Shown here: one piece after another, positions 43,166-54,757 of the stretch
Position numbering within the stretch: position 1 is the first letter of the stretch
How the letters are laid out: every line of letters begins with the position of its first letter
Assembly (NCBI GenBank): GCA_006384855.1
Contig: VCJN01000861.1
Span: 1-64,000 of the forward strand
DNA from: Tetraselmis striata
Taxonomy: Eukaryota; Chlorophyta; Chlorodendrophyceae; Chlorodendrales; Chlorodendraceae
Direction of reading: 5' to 3'
Length of the DNA stretch: 64,000 nt
The notes under the pieces: model-generated
What the model was told of the DNA's origin: nothing
Databases searched by the model: none
What the model saw: only the letters and a program-made list of their open reading frames with translations
Position numbers and translations under genes: made by a program

Positions 43166-44202
43166 CTGGAGGGGGCGGGGGGGTGGGGGGAGGGGGGGTC
43201 AGTAAGCACGTGTGTTGGGTGTGGGTGCGCGAGAGTGGCTCGCTCAGGCGGCCGGGACTGGAAAGAGTCAGGCGGTTTTATTTAAAAGCATCAGCAGGGC
43301 ACGTACATAAATCAACGGGCAGCAGGTCGCCGCTCGACCCGGACCCGGCCGGGTTTACTTGGAACATAAACAAAGACGCGCGCGACCAACCGATCAGCGG
43401 CTAGTGGTATTGTGGGGCAGAGTGCGACACGTCTCTCACACCTCTGACTTGCCGGAGACCCAATTGCGGACGCCATCTGTCCCGCGCCTGGCACCTGCGT
43501 TCGTTGACCAATCGTTGACCTCAGGGGGCGCTCTGTAAAGGGCGCTTCTTATCAGGCGCTTCGCAAACGACGCTTCTTATAATCAGGCGCCCGGTAATCC
43601 GCCGCGCAGTTCCGGGCGGCCCGCCCAAGTTGGCTCGAGTTGGCCCGGACGACCGCGACCAGAGCGACCGACCGACCAGGATTAGTCGCTATAATTAAAT
43701 TACCGCCCGTACCCCTGCCCCCCCGGCTGGCCAGCAGAATAATCCGAAGGGGCGAAGGGGGGGCGAAAGGGGGCGGAGGCGGGGGGGGGGGGGGGGGGGG
43801 GGCGGGGGAGGGGGCGGCGAAGCGGGGGCGGAGAAGGGGCCAAAGGAGGGGGCACATACCGGGGAAATTGGTACCTGTATCCATACAGGTACAGGCTCCG
43901 CCATAGGAGGGAGATTTAGATACACCTATTCATATGCGGGCAGTTTTCACGCATTAGATGACAAAGACTGACCGAAACGGGGAGGTTGTCGGCTCATTTT
44001 GATGCATTTTAGTAGCGCTTGTAGCTAGGCAAGCATTTGCACTCACATGCTACGGGCTGCTATTGGGTAGCACTCGGGTGTCCAAGCGGGTGGGTTAACC
44101 CGATTATTGAAATTCGTCACGGCGACTGCCAGAGCGACAGATCCCCAAGCGCGCACCACCTCTAGCTACCGAACCTAGCCTCACGCGATTGTGCGAACCC
44201 TG
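43166..44202. other. Upstream flank of the coiled-coil gene
   Basis: No exon could be fixed. A minus-strand ATG near 43905 opens MAEPVPVWIQ before possible donors, but none has the phase needed by the exon at 43165. A G run (sense C for the minus strand) at about 43780-43802 hints that an intron lies here. Confidence 0.3.
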
Positions 44203-44895
44203 AGCATGGCAAGGGCAAGCACAAGGGCAAGGCAACGGATGAGGGTGGTCGTGGGGGGTACAAGAAATACACGAGCGCTGCCGACATGGTGAATGCCTTG
44301 AGCGCTCTTGTGAACGGAACGCACTCGTTCCGCGTTGCCGTGCAGTGCTTCCGCGTACCGAAGACCAGCCTCCAGCGCAACGTCGAAATTGCTAGGAAGG
44401 CTCTTCCGATGACCTACCTCGGTTTCCAGCCTCAATATCTTCACCGCAGAGGAGGAGGCGCGGGTGATTGCTTCTATCATATTCGTGGTGGCTGGGAAGG
44501 CAGCGTTGCCGTGGATTGTCAAGGCCATGCGACGTAAGGTGCTGGAGATCGTAAAATATTGCTTGCTCGAAATCAAGACCGACCGACAACAGAAGATCAT
44601 CCAAGGATGGATCCGCCGTGGCAGTGCTGGAAAGGATCGGTTTATTTCGAGCATTCTTAAATGGGCACATGGACGAACTCTTAATCCGTTGCACCGAGAA
44701 ACTGGGACGCAAGCGTTGTATGGTGACATGGAGGTCAACATGCAGCACCTATACGAGATTTTGAGGGATGTGGGTGAGTTCCCAGGACTTCACTTTGCCC
44801 TAGTGATGAATTTTTATCCGACATCGTTTCGGCCAGATAGCCATGTGCCGCGCGTAGTGACTTATTGTGGCGCAAAGCGGACACATTATGGTTGA
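44203..44895 (+). pseudogene. Pogo/Tigger-like transposase fragment
   Basis: The plus strand reads GKHKGKATDEGGRGGYKKYT, then a Psq-type helix-turn-helix (AADMVNALSALVNGTHSFRV, FRVPKTSLQRNV). After one base is lost near 44435, a CENP-B/Tc5-like helical region follows in the next frame: IFTAEEEARVIAS, KIIQGWIRRGSAGKDRFISS, ILKWAHGRTLNP. The DDE catalytic domain is not visible. It is a frameshifted, 3'-truncated remnant. It lies head to head with the LINE remnant to its right. Confidence 0.65.
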
Positions 44896-45106
44896 TGGAA
44901 TTGGAGTAGTATCACCCTCACTCCCTGCATTTTCGGCAAGGGTTCTTGTCTCCTCATCATGTATAGCCATCCTGCGGGGTTGTAGTGGGACTGGTGACCC
45001 GCTTAAGGATTTGCCCAAATGGGGGTTCGACAAGAAGCTGCAAGCAAGAGAAAATCGCTAACTCGCCAATGAAGGGTAGGGTATCGCCCGTCTAGTGGAA
45101 GAAGGG

Positions 45107-47709
45107 CTACAACGACAGCCACCTCAACCAGCTCATATGGGAACCTGCGACAACGTTGTGTTGTAATACACGCCAGTGACGGCCTTCAAGTGCCGGGAGG
45201 TTCATGAGCGCGTCGCCATAGAGGTCGACAGTGACGGAGCTGTGCTCCGTCGAGGGCGGAATGATATGGTTCCCACCCCCCGGGGCCATGCATGGGCTAG
45301 GCAGAAAGATGTACCCGGGAGCGACCTCCCGCAGCTCCTGCATGCGGATTCATGGCCGTAGTCCGCGCAGTGGGGATGGCCATCATCGTCCACATGCCCG
45401 GCGCCGCATCGAGCAGGCCGAAAATGATCCGTTATTCCCTTCATGTGACATGGAGCGTGCCCACCTAAGTCTGAAGCCGAGAGTTGTTGGCATGGTCTAG
45501 AAATGCCGTAAGCTCCTTTTGCAAGCCCGGCGCAGCCTCCGCCTCCCGCTACATCACGCGGGCGTCCGCATCGTTGAGGTGCCCAGCATTAGCCGCCTGA
45601 ATATGGCGGCCCCACGCCTCGCGCACCGCGGCGGCGTAGCTTGCCGACGCTCAAGCATAGGGGGGAGTGATCATACTGGCGGGCGGAAGAAGTTGCCTTG
45701 AAGATGCCTCGGCCAAGTACGGACTCAAGCTTTGGGTCAAAAAGAAAGAAACCATGGATGGGGCGGTGTTGGTGTCGGTATTCCTAGTGAGGAACCTCGG
45801 GAGGATGTCGTTCATGCAGCCGATGAAGTCGGCATCACGAACGGTAGCCAGACGGTGGATGCGAGCGCCCTTCAACCGAGTGGGGAGGTGAAGCATGATG
45901 CGTGCCATGCCACTGCATGCTCGCTCAAAGTAGCTGCCTCCGCTGTCGTGGGGTCGGGGTTGTGCAACAGCTCCGCCATGAAATCGGTGACCACCGGATT
46001 GATGTCGGTGCCGTACGTGGAGGAATCAAAAGAGGCCCATGGCAACCGCTCGACCAGCGTGAGAACGGTGGCATCCACCGCCTCCGCGAAGGCCTCCACC
46101 TTAGAAGGGAGGAAGTTGCGGAGCCAATAACCCGCCGCCATGATGTGATGCATGCAATGCTTAAGCATGGCCCATGCGTGGTGCTGCATGGCGTGGGTGT
46201 CGTACCGACGGCGGTTGGGCTTGCAAGCACATGATGATTGATAGGAGCTTGCTCAGGCTGGGTCCACCTCCTCTTGTAGCTCCTCCGTCTTGCCGCACAC
46301 ATAGGTCTGCACGTACCCTGACGATCCGAGCGGCACTACGTTGAAGACTGGGATGTTGTGGTGGCCGTCCAGATGGGGACATTCGATGTCGGCCAGGGCC
46401 TCGAGCCGCGCGGCCTCCATGTCCGCGTTATACGCGTGTGTCTTGTCGCAGCGCACCTCAAGCCCCACGGACGCCTTGATGGACATCCGGAAGGCGTGAA
46501 GGGCCGGCCAAACGTGCTCCGGTAGGCCCACCAAATGTCCATAGTCGGCGTTGAAGCGCGCCGCCACGCCCCTGACCTCTAGCGTGTTGTCGCACTCCTC
46601 CCCCTCGGGGTAAATCGCAACGCAGAAGGACGCCGTGGCCAAAGGCGCGCCCTCTTGCGCGCCGTCCTCCGACCGCATAGGCGCGGGCCGATTGTCCACG
46701 AGCGAAAACGAGTCCGTGGAGAGGGAGGCAAGGTGCGCAAGGATGACATGGTGGAGAGGAGAGCTAACGATGTGGCGTTTGATGATGGTGCGGCGCCACG
46801 CCTCGTTAGAAACGTTGCGAAGATCAGTGTGGACGATGACGGCGCGCGGGCCAAGCTTCTCGGCGATAAGGCGGACACCGTGGATGCGCACGGAGGCCCT
46901 TGCGGTGATGCCGACGCCGAGGTGAGACGGCGCAAGCACCGATACATACGGCTTCATGCTGCCCACCACCGCCCGCTCCGATGCGCGCCGCTCCGCGTCC
47001 CCGAATGCCACAAGCCGAAAGTTCGGGGGCCGGCCCTTGCCTAGCTTCTTGACAAGGCGGGGCACAAGCCTAGCAGAGGCAAAGAGCTAGTTAAATCAGC
47101 ATGGCGAGCGACCTTTGGAGGTTCATTGCGGCGACCTCCGTCATGGCGCGAACCGCCGCAGGCCCCGACGCCGGAGCGTATTCGCCCATCACCAAGCAGC
47201 GGAGATACTCGTTGCGCATGCGTGACAGCCCCGCCGCCACGTGCTGCTTGAGCTGTTGGTATGGCACGCGGCCGCATGTCCACCATCAGGGCGGCCTCGT
47301 CGACCGGAATATCAAACGCAACGTCTGGGATCGGGTGGCCACGGGACGGGTGCTTGTCGCGCTGCTAGGCGAGGATACCGTAGCATGATCGGATAGGTCG
47401 CCCATACCATTGGAAAATAGGCGGCCCGCCGCTCGAGACAACTCTCCGTCCTCCACCAACGCCACCACGGTGTCCGCGGCGGCCACGAATAGCGTCGGAA
47501 AGAGGTATGTGTCCGCCCGACGCTGGCGGGCATGTCCGGCATAGAGCGCATCGGTGCGGGTGTCGTCCCATGAATGCACGAATTTGTTCATGCGGCGCTC
47601 GGCGAATGCGTGGAAGCGCCACGCCAAGGCTTGTTCTCGCCGCCGCCCGCCTCGGCCCGGCCCCTGTGCAATCGCTCTGGCGGAGCAAGGCCCGTGCTAC
47701 TTGGTTCAC
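45107..47709 (-). mobile_element. Decayed LINE-like retroelement with reverse transcriptase
   Basis: In minus-strand order, 47627-47286 carries the pre-RT region (LVEDGELSRAAGRLFSNG). 47065-46253 carries the reverse-transcriptase core: KLGKGRPPNFRLVAFGDAER, then LGVGITARASVRIHGVRLIA, VIVHTDLRNVSNEAWRRTI, DGAQEGAPLATASFCVAIYP and a degenerate catalytic box around FNADYGHLVG. 46189-45872 and 45908-45651 carry the C-terminal region (RLKGARIHRLATVRDADFIG, CMNDILPRFLTR). 45343-45107 carries VDLYGDALMNLPALEGRHWR. Frames change at least five times. The catalytic Asp-Asp pair is not intact. It belongs to the non-LTR type common in green algae. Confidence 0.75.
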
Positions 47710-48188
47710 CGACGATGTGATTAATCAATACAACGACACTACCTATATATAGTGAACATTCGGGGCTCTCCCTGTTCGCTTCAAGGGTGGGTTCATTATC
47801 GGGTTTCAATTAAAGTACTAACACGCTCCTTTGTGGCCCCTGTTCACTGTGGGGGTGGGTTTATGAAAGGGGTTTATGTGATAGTGTAGTGTCACTTGCA
47901 GTGCCGTCGCATGTTCGCATTCCCGCGTGGGGCGCTGTCACCAACATATTGGGCGGGTAGGTCTTGGTTGTCCCGTTCTTCGTACGGACATGACAGATGC
48001 TACGGCAGTTAGTAGTAGTATAAATACGGTCAGAACGAGTTGCGACCGTCATCGTACCCGTAATATGTACCGTACCGCCCGGTATGAGTGTTGCTGGTAT
48101 TACGGGCGATAGTCGTCAGCGGCGATGAATAAGAATAGCTTTGCTTACATAAATGATTTAACATATGCGCACTATAAACATAACTAAA
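47710..48188. other. Short gene-free interval between LINE remnants
   Basis: It contains two GTTCACTGTGGGGGTGGGTT-type segments and AT-rich DNA but no ORF with coding character. Confidence 0.4.
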
Positions 48189-49700
48189 AGCAACAATGAA
48201 AGGTTGCCAGCAAAAGAGAGAATAAGCCTGAAACCAAGGGTCAAGCATGAGGCCATGGAGCCAAGAACCAAGGAAGAGCCCAGGGAACCAGGAAGTCGCC
48301 AACCTGCCAAGGAACCAAAGGGTCAAGGGAAGCACTGAAGCCAAGGAACGACCAGAAAGACCTAAAGGGAAACATGAAACCAATAATGGGGACCACCGCC
48401 CCGAGGTAGGCCATTCGCCGCGGCAAGTACGCTTGCAGCCGATGACCCGGGTCTTCGCAATACGTGCCGACCAGTGACGCGACGCAGGCGCAGGAGCACC
48501 ATGCATCACGTGCCGCGCGCGCCGCCGCGACCCCGCCAAGAACGTTGTCTGCATGTGCCATGTTGATGAGCAAGGAGAAACGGCGGCGCCACGCAGACAA
48601 GAGCTGACCGATTTTTGGCCAGTGTGCGTGTGGCTAGCTTTCGCGAGCTCCACCAAGAAGGCCTAAGCGTGCGGGGCCATCGAACCGAGCTCGGAGAGGG
48701 GAAAGGAACAAAGCGAAGCATATGCCGGCGGCGTTTCGGACACCCTTGTCATACTTTTGGATTTTGTGGCGCTCTGCAGTCCGCAATGCAGTCGTTGGAT
48801 CCGAGCTTTACACGCCGAGGATAGGGGCAATGGTAGGTGGTATCGACAGCAACCGTGTTCCCGCGGATACCGCCATACCCGAAAAGCCCAACATCGGCCG
48901 GCCGGCCGTCGCTGCCCTTCTGGAGAGAAACAAGCACCGACGGATATGTGAGGATTTGGACACCCGCGCCTAGGGCGGACTTAACGTCGTTGCAAACGTC
49001 GGAAAGGCCATGTGCAGCCCACTCGCGTGCGGCGTGATTGGAGTCGCCCCGAGAGCAGCGTGTCACGTGATCAGCGTACGCGAGCGCCCAAGTTGAAGGA
49101 GTGAATTCCACGCCAGCATCCTCAAAACGGGCCAGCATGCCTTGTACCGAGAGGGAGCAAAAAACACAAGGGCATGGCTCGCCGAGGGAGAGGACGGGAG
49201 CTAGCCGCCGGAAGGCCAAATGGGCGGCAAGCGGCAACACGGAACATAGAATCGTAGTACTCATGGGAACGCTCACGGACTTCACCAAGGCGACCCTCAC
49301 TTGGAAGATCAGTCACCAGAACGTTGTCGCAACGCGTAAGAGGCGGCCCCGGAAGCAGTTATTGTCAGGGCCGCTTGTAGGCATGCGCGCAGCAAGCTTT
49401 GCGAAGCGGACCGAATGGATGCGGTGGCTCAGTATTCCTCTTCGGGCGCCAACGTTGGGGTGGCCAAAGCCTACTGGTGAATCGAGGACGCGCCAAAAAG
49501 GTAGAGGCTATGAGTGTTGGATTCGCCTGACGGCTCGGAAAGGAACGCGCCGGCGTCGTTCAGGGTAGCGTGTTGAGCACGGAGGAAAGTCACAGCTTGA
49601 CCAACCACAAGGGCGACGTGGGAGGCATCTGCGATAACCACGTTATCGCCGATGCCGAGGCCGCCAAATTGGACCGTGAGGGACAACTGCGTGCGCATGG
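48189..49700 (-). mobile_element. LINE-like retroelement fragment, copy 2
   Basis: Its distal 800 bases repeat 12137-12930. Minus-strand pieces in order are QLSLTVQFGGLGIGDNVVIA (49698-49471), PCPCVFCSLSV, MLARFEDAGVEFTPSTWALA and VGLFGYGGIRGNTVAVDTTY with HCPYPRRVKLGSNDC (49300-48749). These are the post-RT and C-terminal parts of an algal LINE polyprotein. The RT itself is missing. Several frameshifts and stops are present. Confidence 0.72.
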
Positions 49701-49817
49701 ACCGAGGGCGTATCCAAGAGGTCGGGCTAACACCCCAAATGCCGGCGAGCGTTGAAAACGCGGCGGCGTCGGCATCTTCGAATAGTTTTGCTCCTCGCGG
49801 GATGGGGCCCGCCCCAA

Positions 49818-51725
49818 CCCGCGCGCATCTAAGGATTATACCTTTACGGATTACTAGTACGGATAGTGTCCATACTACTATACCATCATGGATCGCATCA
49901 TATAAGGATTATTTACGAGATACTCGAGTAGGCCGACAGTTCCGACACCCAGACACGTACTAAAGCAGACCTTGTGTCAGTGCCGGGTATTCTGATGGGA
50001 GTGTTTTATATTATAGGTTTCAACATTAATAAACGGGTTTTTAACAACTCAACTTCAAATCAGTGCCCCACACCGTACGGCAAGCCATTCGGTACCGGGT
50101 ATATATATAACAAAATAAAGCATCGTTGTAACTTTCGGGCTGCGGCCTGAGCGTTTAAGCGGCGCTCTCCGTTCGCGCGCACGCCCGGGCGCAAGTTCGA
50201 TTCTCGCCGTCGGCACAGTTCCTCGTAGTGAGGCGGGCATGCCGCGCGCGAACCATGGTGCGCGGATTAAGCTTAGACATAGCGGGTGCGTACGCACACA
50301 GTTTACAGCTACACTATGACCTTCTGTACTGCGCGTTTATACTGCGATTTTCGCGCATGTATTGCTGATTGGCAATTTCCGTATTTTCGGGCCGCACTAT
50401 TGGGCGGCTATCGCTGATTTTGAAAGGCATATACGCCAAGCGCGGCTGTGGGCTCGCGACGCAAGATAGCCGCATAAACATGACCGCGCATGTTTTCAGA
50501 GTATGGCATAGAAATAATACCCTAGATAACCCTAGATGTACACCGCATTCATGCGATGTAACGCATTGTTTGCATCCGGCAAGATATCTAGCATTTTACC
50601 AATGCCAAATATAAATGCGTATATGTCAACCATACGCCATCGCATTCATTGTGGCTAGCTGGAGGGAAGATGAGGGTGTATGCCCACAGGCCTGCAATCA
50701 CTTTGGCGACATGTGGGACGCAGCCTGCGCACGGATTAAGACCCACCAGTTCATTACTTTTGACGCCTATAGTAAACTGATGCAACAGCCTTTGCTGAAA
50801 TTCGTCCCTGCTCGTGGGCCTGCAAATGGTCTCGGGGAATGCTCACGCAATTTGCTTGAACCCTCTATCGCTACATGGAGCGATATGAATGGGGCGTCGC
50901 CGCCTACCCAGGGCTTTCCGTAGCGCTGGATCACTGCCGAATAAACGATTATATTGGGCAGCGATCTACGACCGTCGTGGAGCAAGGCGGCCAGTGTAGT
51001 TGTCCCGCCCGGGGGCGGGAAATAACCCTCGTTGTCTGGTGTCAGGCGGAACTGCCATTATTATTTGGTCTGGCGCCGGGGCGATTTTTTTGTTTTTTCC
51101 TCGTCCCCGTGACAGGACTGGCACAAGTGAAACCCTTGCAGCGTCTCTACGACGGCCGTTATTTGCGCGGCGATCCAATTTCGGAAAGACCTGGGGAGGC
51201 GACGCTCCCTCATGGTCATGAAGCAAACTGCCGAAGCATTCTGTAGGGCTAATTGAAGGCTACTGAATGAATTTCCAACACTGTTGGATCACCGTCTAAA
51301 ACACCGCCATCAAAACACCCGGCACTGACCACGAAACTTTGCGTTCATTCTGTGGACGCTCTCCCTGTAACCAAAAAGTTTACTGACCACGAAAGGTCCG
51401 CCCTACCCGTTTGGGCGTCGGCCCATTCGACTACTGCGAGTTGGGGCAAGCCCCATCCCGCGGAGCGGGCGGGGAGGTTATCCCGCACACGACCCACCTG
51501 ACTCGCGGATCAACTGGCGGCGCGCAGCAGACGAATCATCGTTAGCTCACCCGGCTGGCGTCACTGCCCCCCCCCCCGCCCCCCCTACCCCCCCCACCAC
51601 CACCCCGGACCCCGACGGTGGGTATTCCCAGGTCACACCTCCTTGCGCCGTCCGGGTGCTCAGGCAACTTGGTGCATCAGCCGGTGCACACGAGCCACCC
51701 TACCTGACGGCGGCCCCGTGGCGGC
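49818..51725. other. Gene-free interval with repeat remnants
   Basis: A plus-strand ORF at 50615-50923 (ACNHFGDMWDAACARIKTHQ) has no recognised domain and may be mobile-element debris. 51105-51170 is related to 27885-27950, and 51338-51380 is a partial R1 repeat. A tRNA-like segment near 50120-50217 was rejected. 51560-51600 is C-rich. Confidence 0.4.
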
Positions 51726-54700
51726 ATGGAGCGCGCCTTGGAGCGCAAGCTGCAGGGCGCCAACACTGCGGCGGAGCGCGCTGCGGGCCCGCTGCCGGGC
51801 GGCGGCTCTACCAAGCTGGTCCCCCCCCCCCCCAACCCCCCCACCCCTACCCTCGACCTCTCAATTACCCAAACGCACATACCTACTCACGACCACATCC
51901 AAGCTCGCACCAATACGCACACTCACGCTCACACAACCCTTCACCCTCACCCGCACTCACATGCACGACCACACACACACGCACAGCCTGAGCATTGCGA
52001 CCCTATCATCACCAAAGCAATCTAGCAAATACGCTGCTGCCTATGAATGCGCCATTGCCACCTGGCTGCGTCCTTGCCTGTGCGAGAAAGTAGACAAGTG
52101 GGTTGGGAACTCCTAACAGCGTTGGCCATCCCCCCCCCTCCCCGTCCCCTATACCCTCTCCTGATGATCTTCGTGACGCCCACTCCCTCTCCCCCCTGTC
52201 TGCACCAGCAGGACAAGGCCAAGCCGCCGCCAGAGCAGGCGGACTCCTGGGACGACGCGGCGCCCATCTGCGTGGAGGACGCCATCCCGCGGATCCTCAC
52301 CTACGCCAAACAGCGGGACTACTTCCGGTGCGCTCGCCTGCTCGCGCACGGCGTGCGTATACAGGGGGGGGGGGGGGGGGGTTGCTTGCGCGGCTCCCTG
52401 AGCGCAGGCTGCGGCTGTGTGCAGGTGCCTGGAGCTGCCGCAGCCGTCATGCGACGAGATCAATCGCCCAGTGTGGAGCTGCACCAGTAGGTGGTACCTG
52501 GCAGCCCCCGGCGCCCCTCCCTCCCCTGAAAGCCGGCTGCATGCACAGGTCCGCGCGCGGTGACTGAGCAGCGGCGCCGCATCCCGCCCGCTAACCCCCC
52601 CCCCCCCCCCCCCCTTCCCCCGGTGCGCCCCGGGTGGCAGCGACATCTCGAGGGGCTACCGCTCCATCTCCAAGTTTGTGCACCCCGACAAGAACCCGCA
52701 CCCGATGGCGCGCGAGGCGTTCGAGGCGCTCAACCTGGCCGTGCGCTGCCTACGCGACCCCAACCAGCTGGTGCCCCTCCCCCACCCTTTTCCCCTCCCA
52801 TGTACGCATGGATCTCCGCCGCCGTCAGGGCTACTAACCCCCCCCCCCCCCCCTCCCGTCTCTTTCGATCCATTCACAGGAGACGCTGATGAAGGAGGCG
52901 GCGGAGCGCGCGCGGGAGGAGCGGGACCGGCGGGCGGGCGGGGGCGACGTGCACACGCGCATCACGGAGCGCATGAACTTCAAGCAGCGGGAGCGCGAGC
53001 TGCAGCGGGAGGAGGTGCGGCGGGCCGGGGCAGAGGGGGCGCCCGGATGGGGGGGGGGGGGGGGGGGCATCCTGGGCACGGTGGGACTGTGCAGGCTGGA
53101 ACACTGGCGCTGGGTCAGGTAACACGAGCATGGCGAGTGAGCCGTCCAAATCATCATCAACCCGCACGTGATGCGTATTCATACACTCCTTGCTCCCTCC
53201 TCCATGCGCCAAAGTGGCTGCCCCCGCACCGGGATGCTCCAGGCATCAATACGCGCGGTTCACTACAGACAGTCCTCAGACAAAGTGATTGCGACTACGG
53301 CCACCGGCGCGCCTGCCATAAACCCTGTCACACAGGCCTCATCCGGGGCCTGCGTGCTACCTACAGGCACATCCATTAGAGTTTCGACGGTGTCTTGCCG
53401 CTGACAGCTGTGGCGGGCTCTTGCTCGCAGTAGCGTTCTTATCGCCGCATCGGCACCTGTGGTAAGTAACATCTTCAACATCGAGCCCTACGTGGTTCGA
53501 ATGCGTCCCAGATCCCTCTGCCTGAGACGTGATACGCGACACTCGCGAAAGCCGGACTCACGTTTGATATACATATATATATTTATATCTATAAATATAT
53601 ATTTATATGGAGCCCGGGTAACTCGACCGTCTATTCGGATTGAAGCGCGACAATTAGAAATCGAATAGAAACTGTGTTGATAGTTCAGATGATTTTGGAT
53701 AAAAACTGACAAATACATCTTTGTCGTATTGCGAGTCCATTTCGGAATGCACAAATAAGTACATTGTTTGGATTTGTGTTGCCCATTGATTAGGGAAATG
53801 TTCACGTGCCTTGTTTAAAAATAGGTGGCATTGCAGGAATGCGGACCGACGCACGGCGATCTGATTTCGTTGTTCATCCTGGCAACGATTTCAACCAGTA
53901 TGCGTTATTGGGTCATCCTTCCCGGACCGGATGCCGTAGTAATCCTTAAACAGTATAACGCATACACAACACGTATATGTGCTGGTAAGGATTACACGTG
54001 ATTCTTGGCAGTGTATATACGCGTTATCCGTTTTGCAAAGTATATGTGTGGCCCGTGTTGCAAGGATTACAAACGCCGTCGTGTAATCAGGTGATGCGAC
54101 ATGGATGATACGTAATTGTGAGTGCCTGGTCTACGCAAGCTGTTGCAATCGAACTTAAGCAAGAATAAGAGGATAGAATAACACGTCAGAATAATAGAAT
54201 AGGAAATACACAGAATATGAAAACATAAGAAGAATATAATAGAACCTAATGCGAATTAAAAAACGCTGGAAGGTGGGCAAGTTAAACATGGCCCGGCACC
54301 GCAGTTTAAAATGTTTGCCACCTACGCGCTGGTGTGTATACAGGATGAGAGAGAGAGAGAGAGAGAGAGAGAGGACGACCCAGACGACCCCCACGTTCCC
54401 TTCGGTAGATTAGATGCTCCAGGAGCTACGGTGCTCTCTCTCTCTCTCTCTGCTGCAGCCACCAGTACGCGCCTGACCTTGCGCCCCCCTCTGCTACCCC
54501 CCCCCCCCCCCCCTCTTCCCCCCGCGCATATGTGGCAGTCGACCGGGTTTGACGCGAAGATCAAGGCGCAGATGCGGGAGCGGCAGGATCGCTTCAAGCG
54601 CAAGAAGGCGATGGCGTCCTCGTCGCGGTACCGGCGGGCGGAGGAGGAGGCGGAAGAGGCGGCGGCGGGAACAGACGAGGAAGAGGCGGAGGCGGAGGCG

Positions 54701-54757
54701 GACCGGCGGCGCAGAGCGGCTGCCAAGGCCAAGCGCAAGCCCAAGATGATCTTTTGA
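51726..54757 (+). CDS. J-domain (DnaJ-type) co-chaperone
   Basis: Exons: 51726-51818, 52209-52327, 52425 to about 52490, 52641-52770, 52880-53014 and 54539-54757. The N-terminus is MERALERKLQGANTAAERAA. The J domain is split across exons 2 to 4: EDAIPRILTYAKQRDYFRC, DEINRPVWSC, then SRGYRSISKFVHPDKN and AFEALNLAVRCLRDPNQL. The HPD tripeptide that stimulates Hsp70 is intact. A charged helical tail follows (KEAAERAREERDRR, TERMNFKQRERELQREE) and ends with AKRKPKMIF, a nuclear-like basic stretch. The layout recalls DNAJC8-type splicing-linked J proteins. The exon 3 donor (CCAGTAGGT) does not match the exon 4 phase by one base. The last intron (1.5 kb) contains a MITE-like fragment and a (GA)n/(CT)n pair. 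Confidence 0.82.
53340..53460. repeat. MITE-like repeat M, fragment in a J-protein intron
   Basis: GCTACCTACAGGCACATCC, TTTCGACGGTGTCTTGCCGC and GCATCGGCACCTG match the family layout of repeat M. It lies inside the last intron of the J-domain gene. Confidence 0.5.
54345..54451. repeat. (GA)n and (CT)n tracts facing each other
   Basis: About 29 bases of GA at 54345-54373 and about 18 bases of CT at 54434-54451 are complementary. They could form a hairpin in the pre-mRNA about 90 bases before the last J-protein exon. Confidence 0.85.

Noticed and set aside
50120-50217. tRNA-like segment with a GTTCGATTC B-box-like motif
   Set aside because: No matching acceptor stem, an imperfect T stem and no anticodon arm could be drawn. 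At most it is a tRNA-derived fragment.
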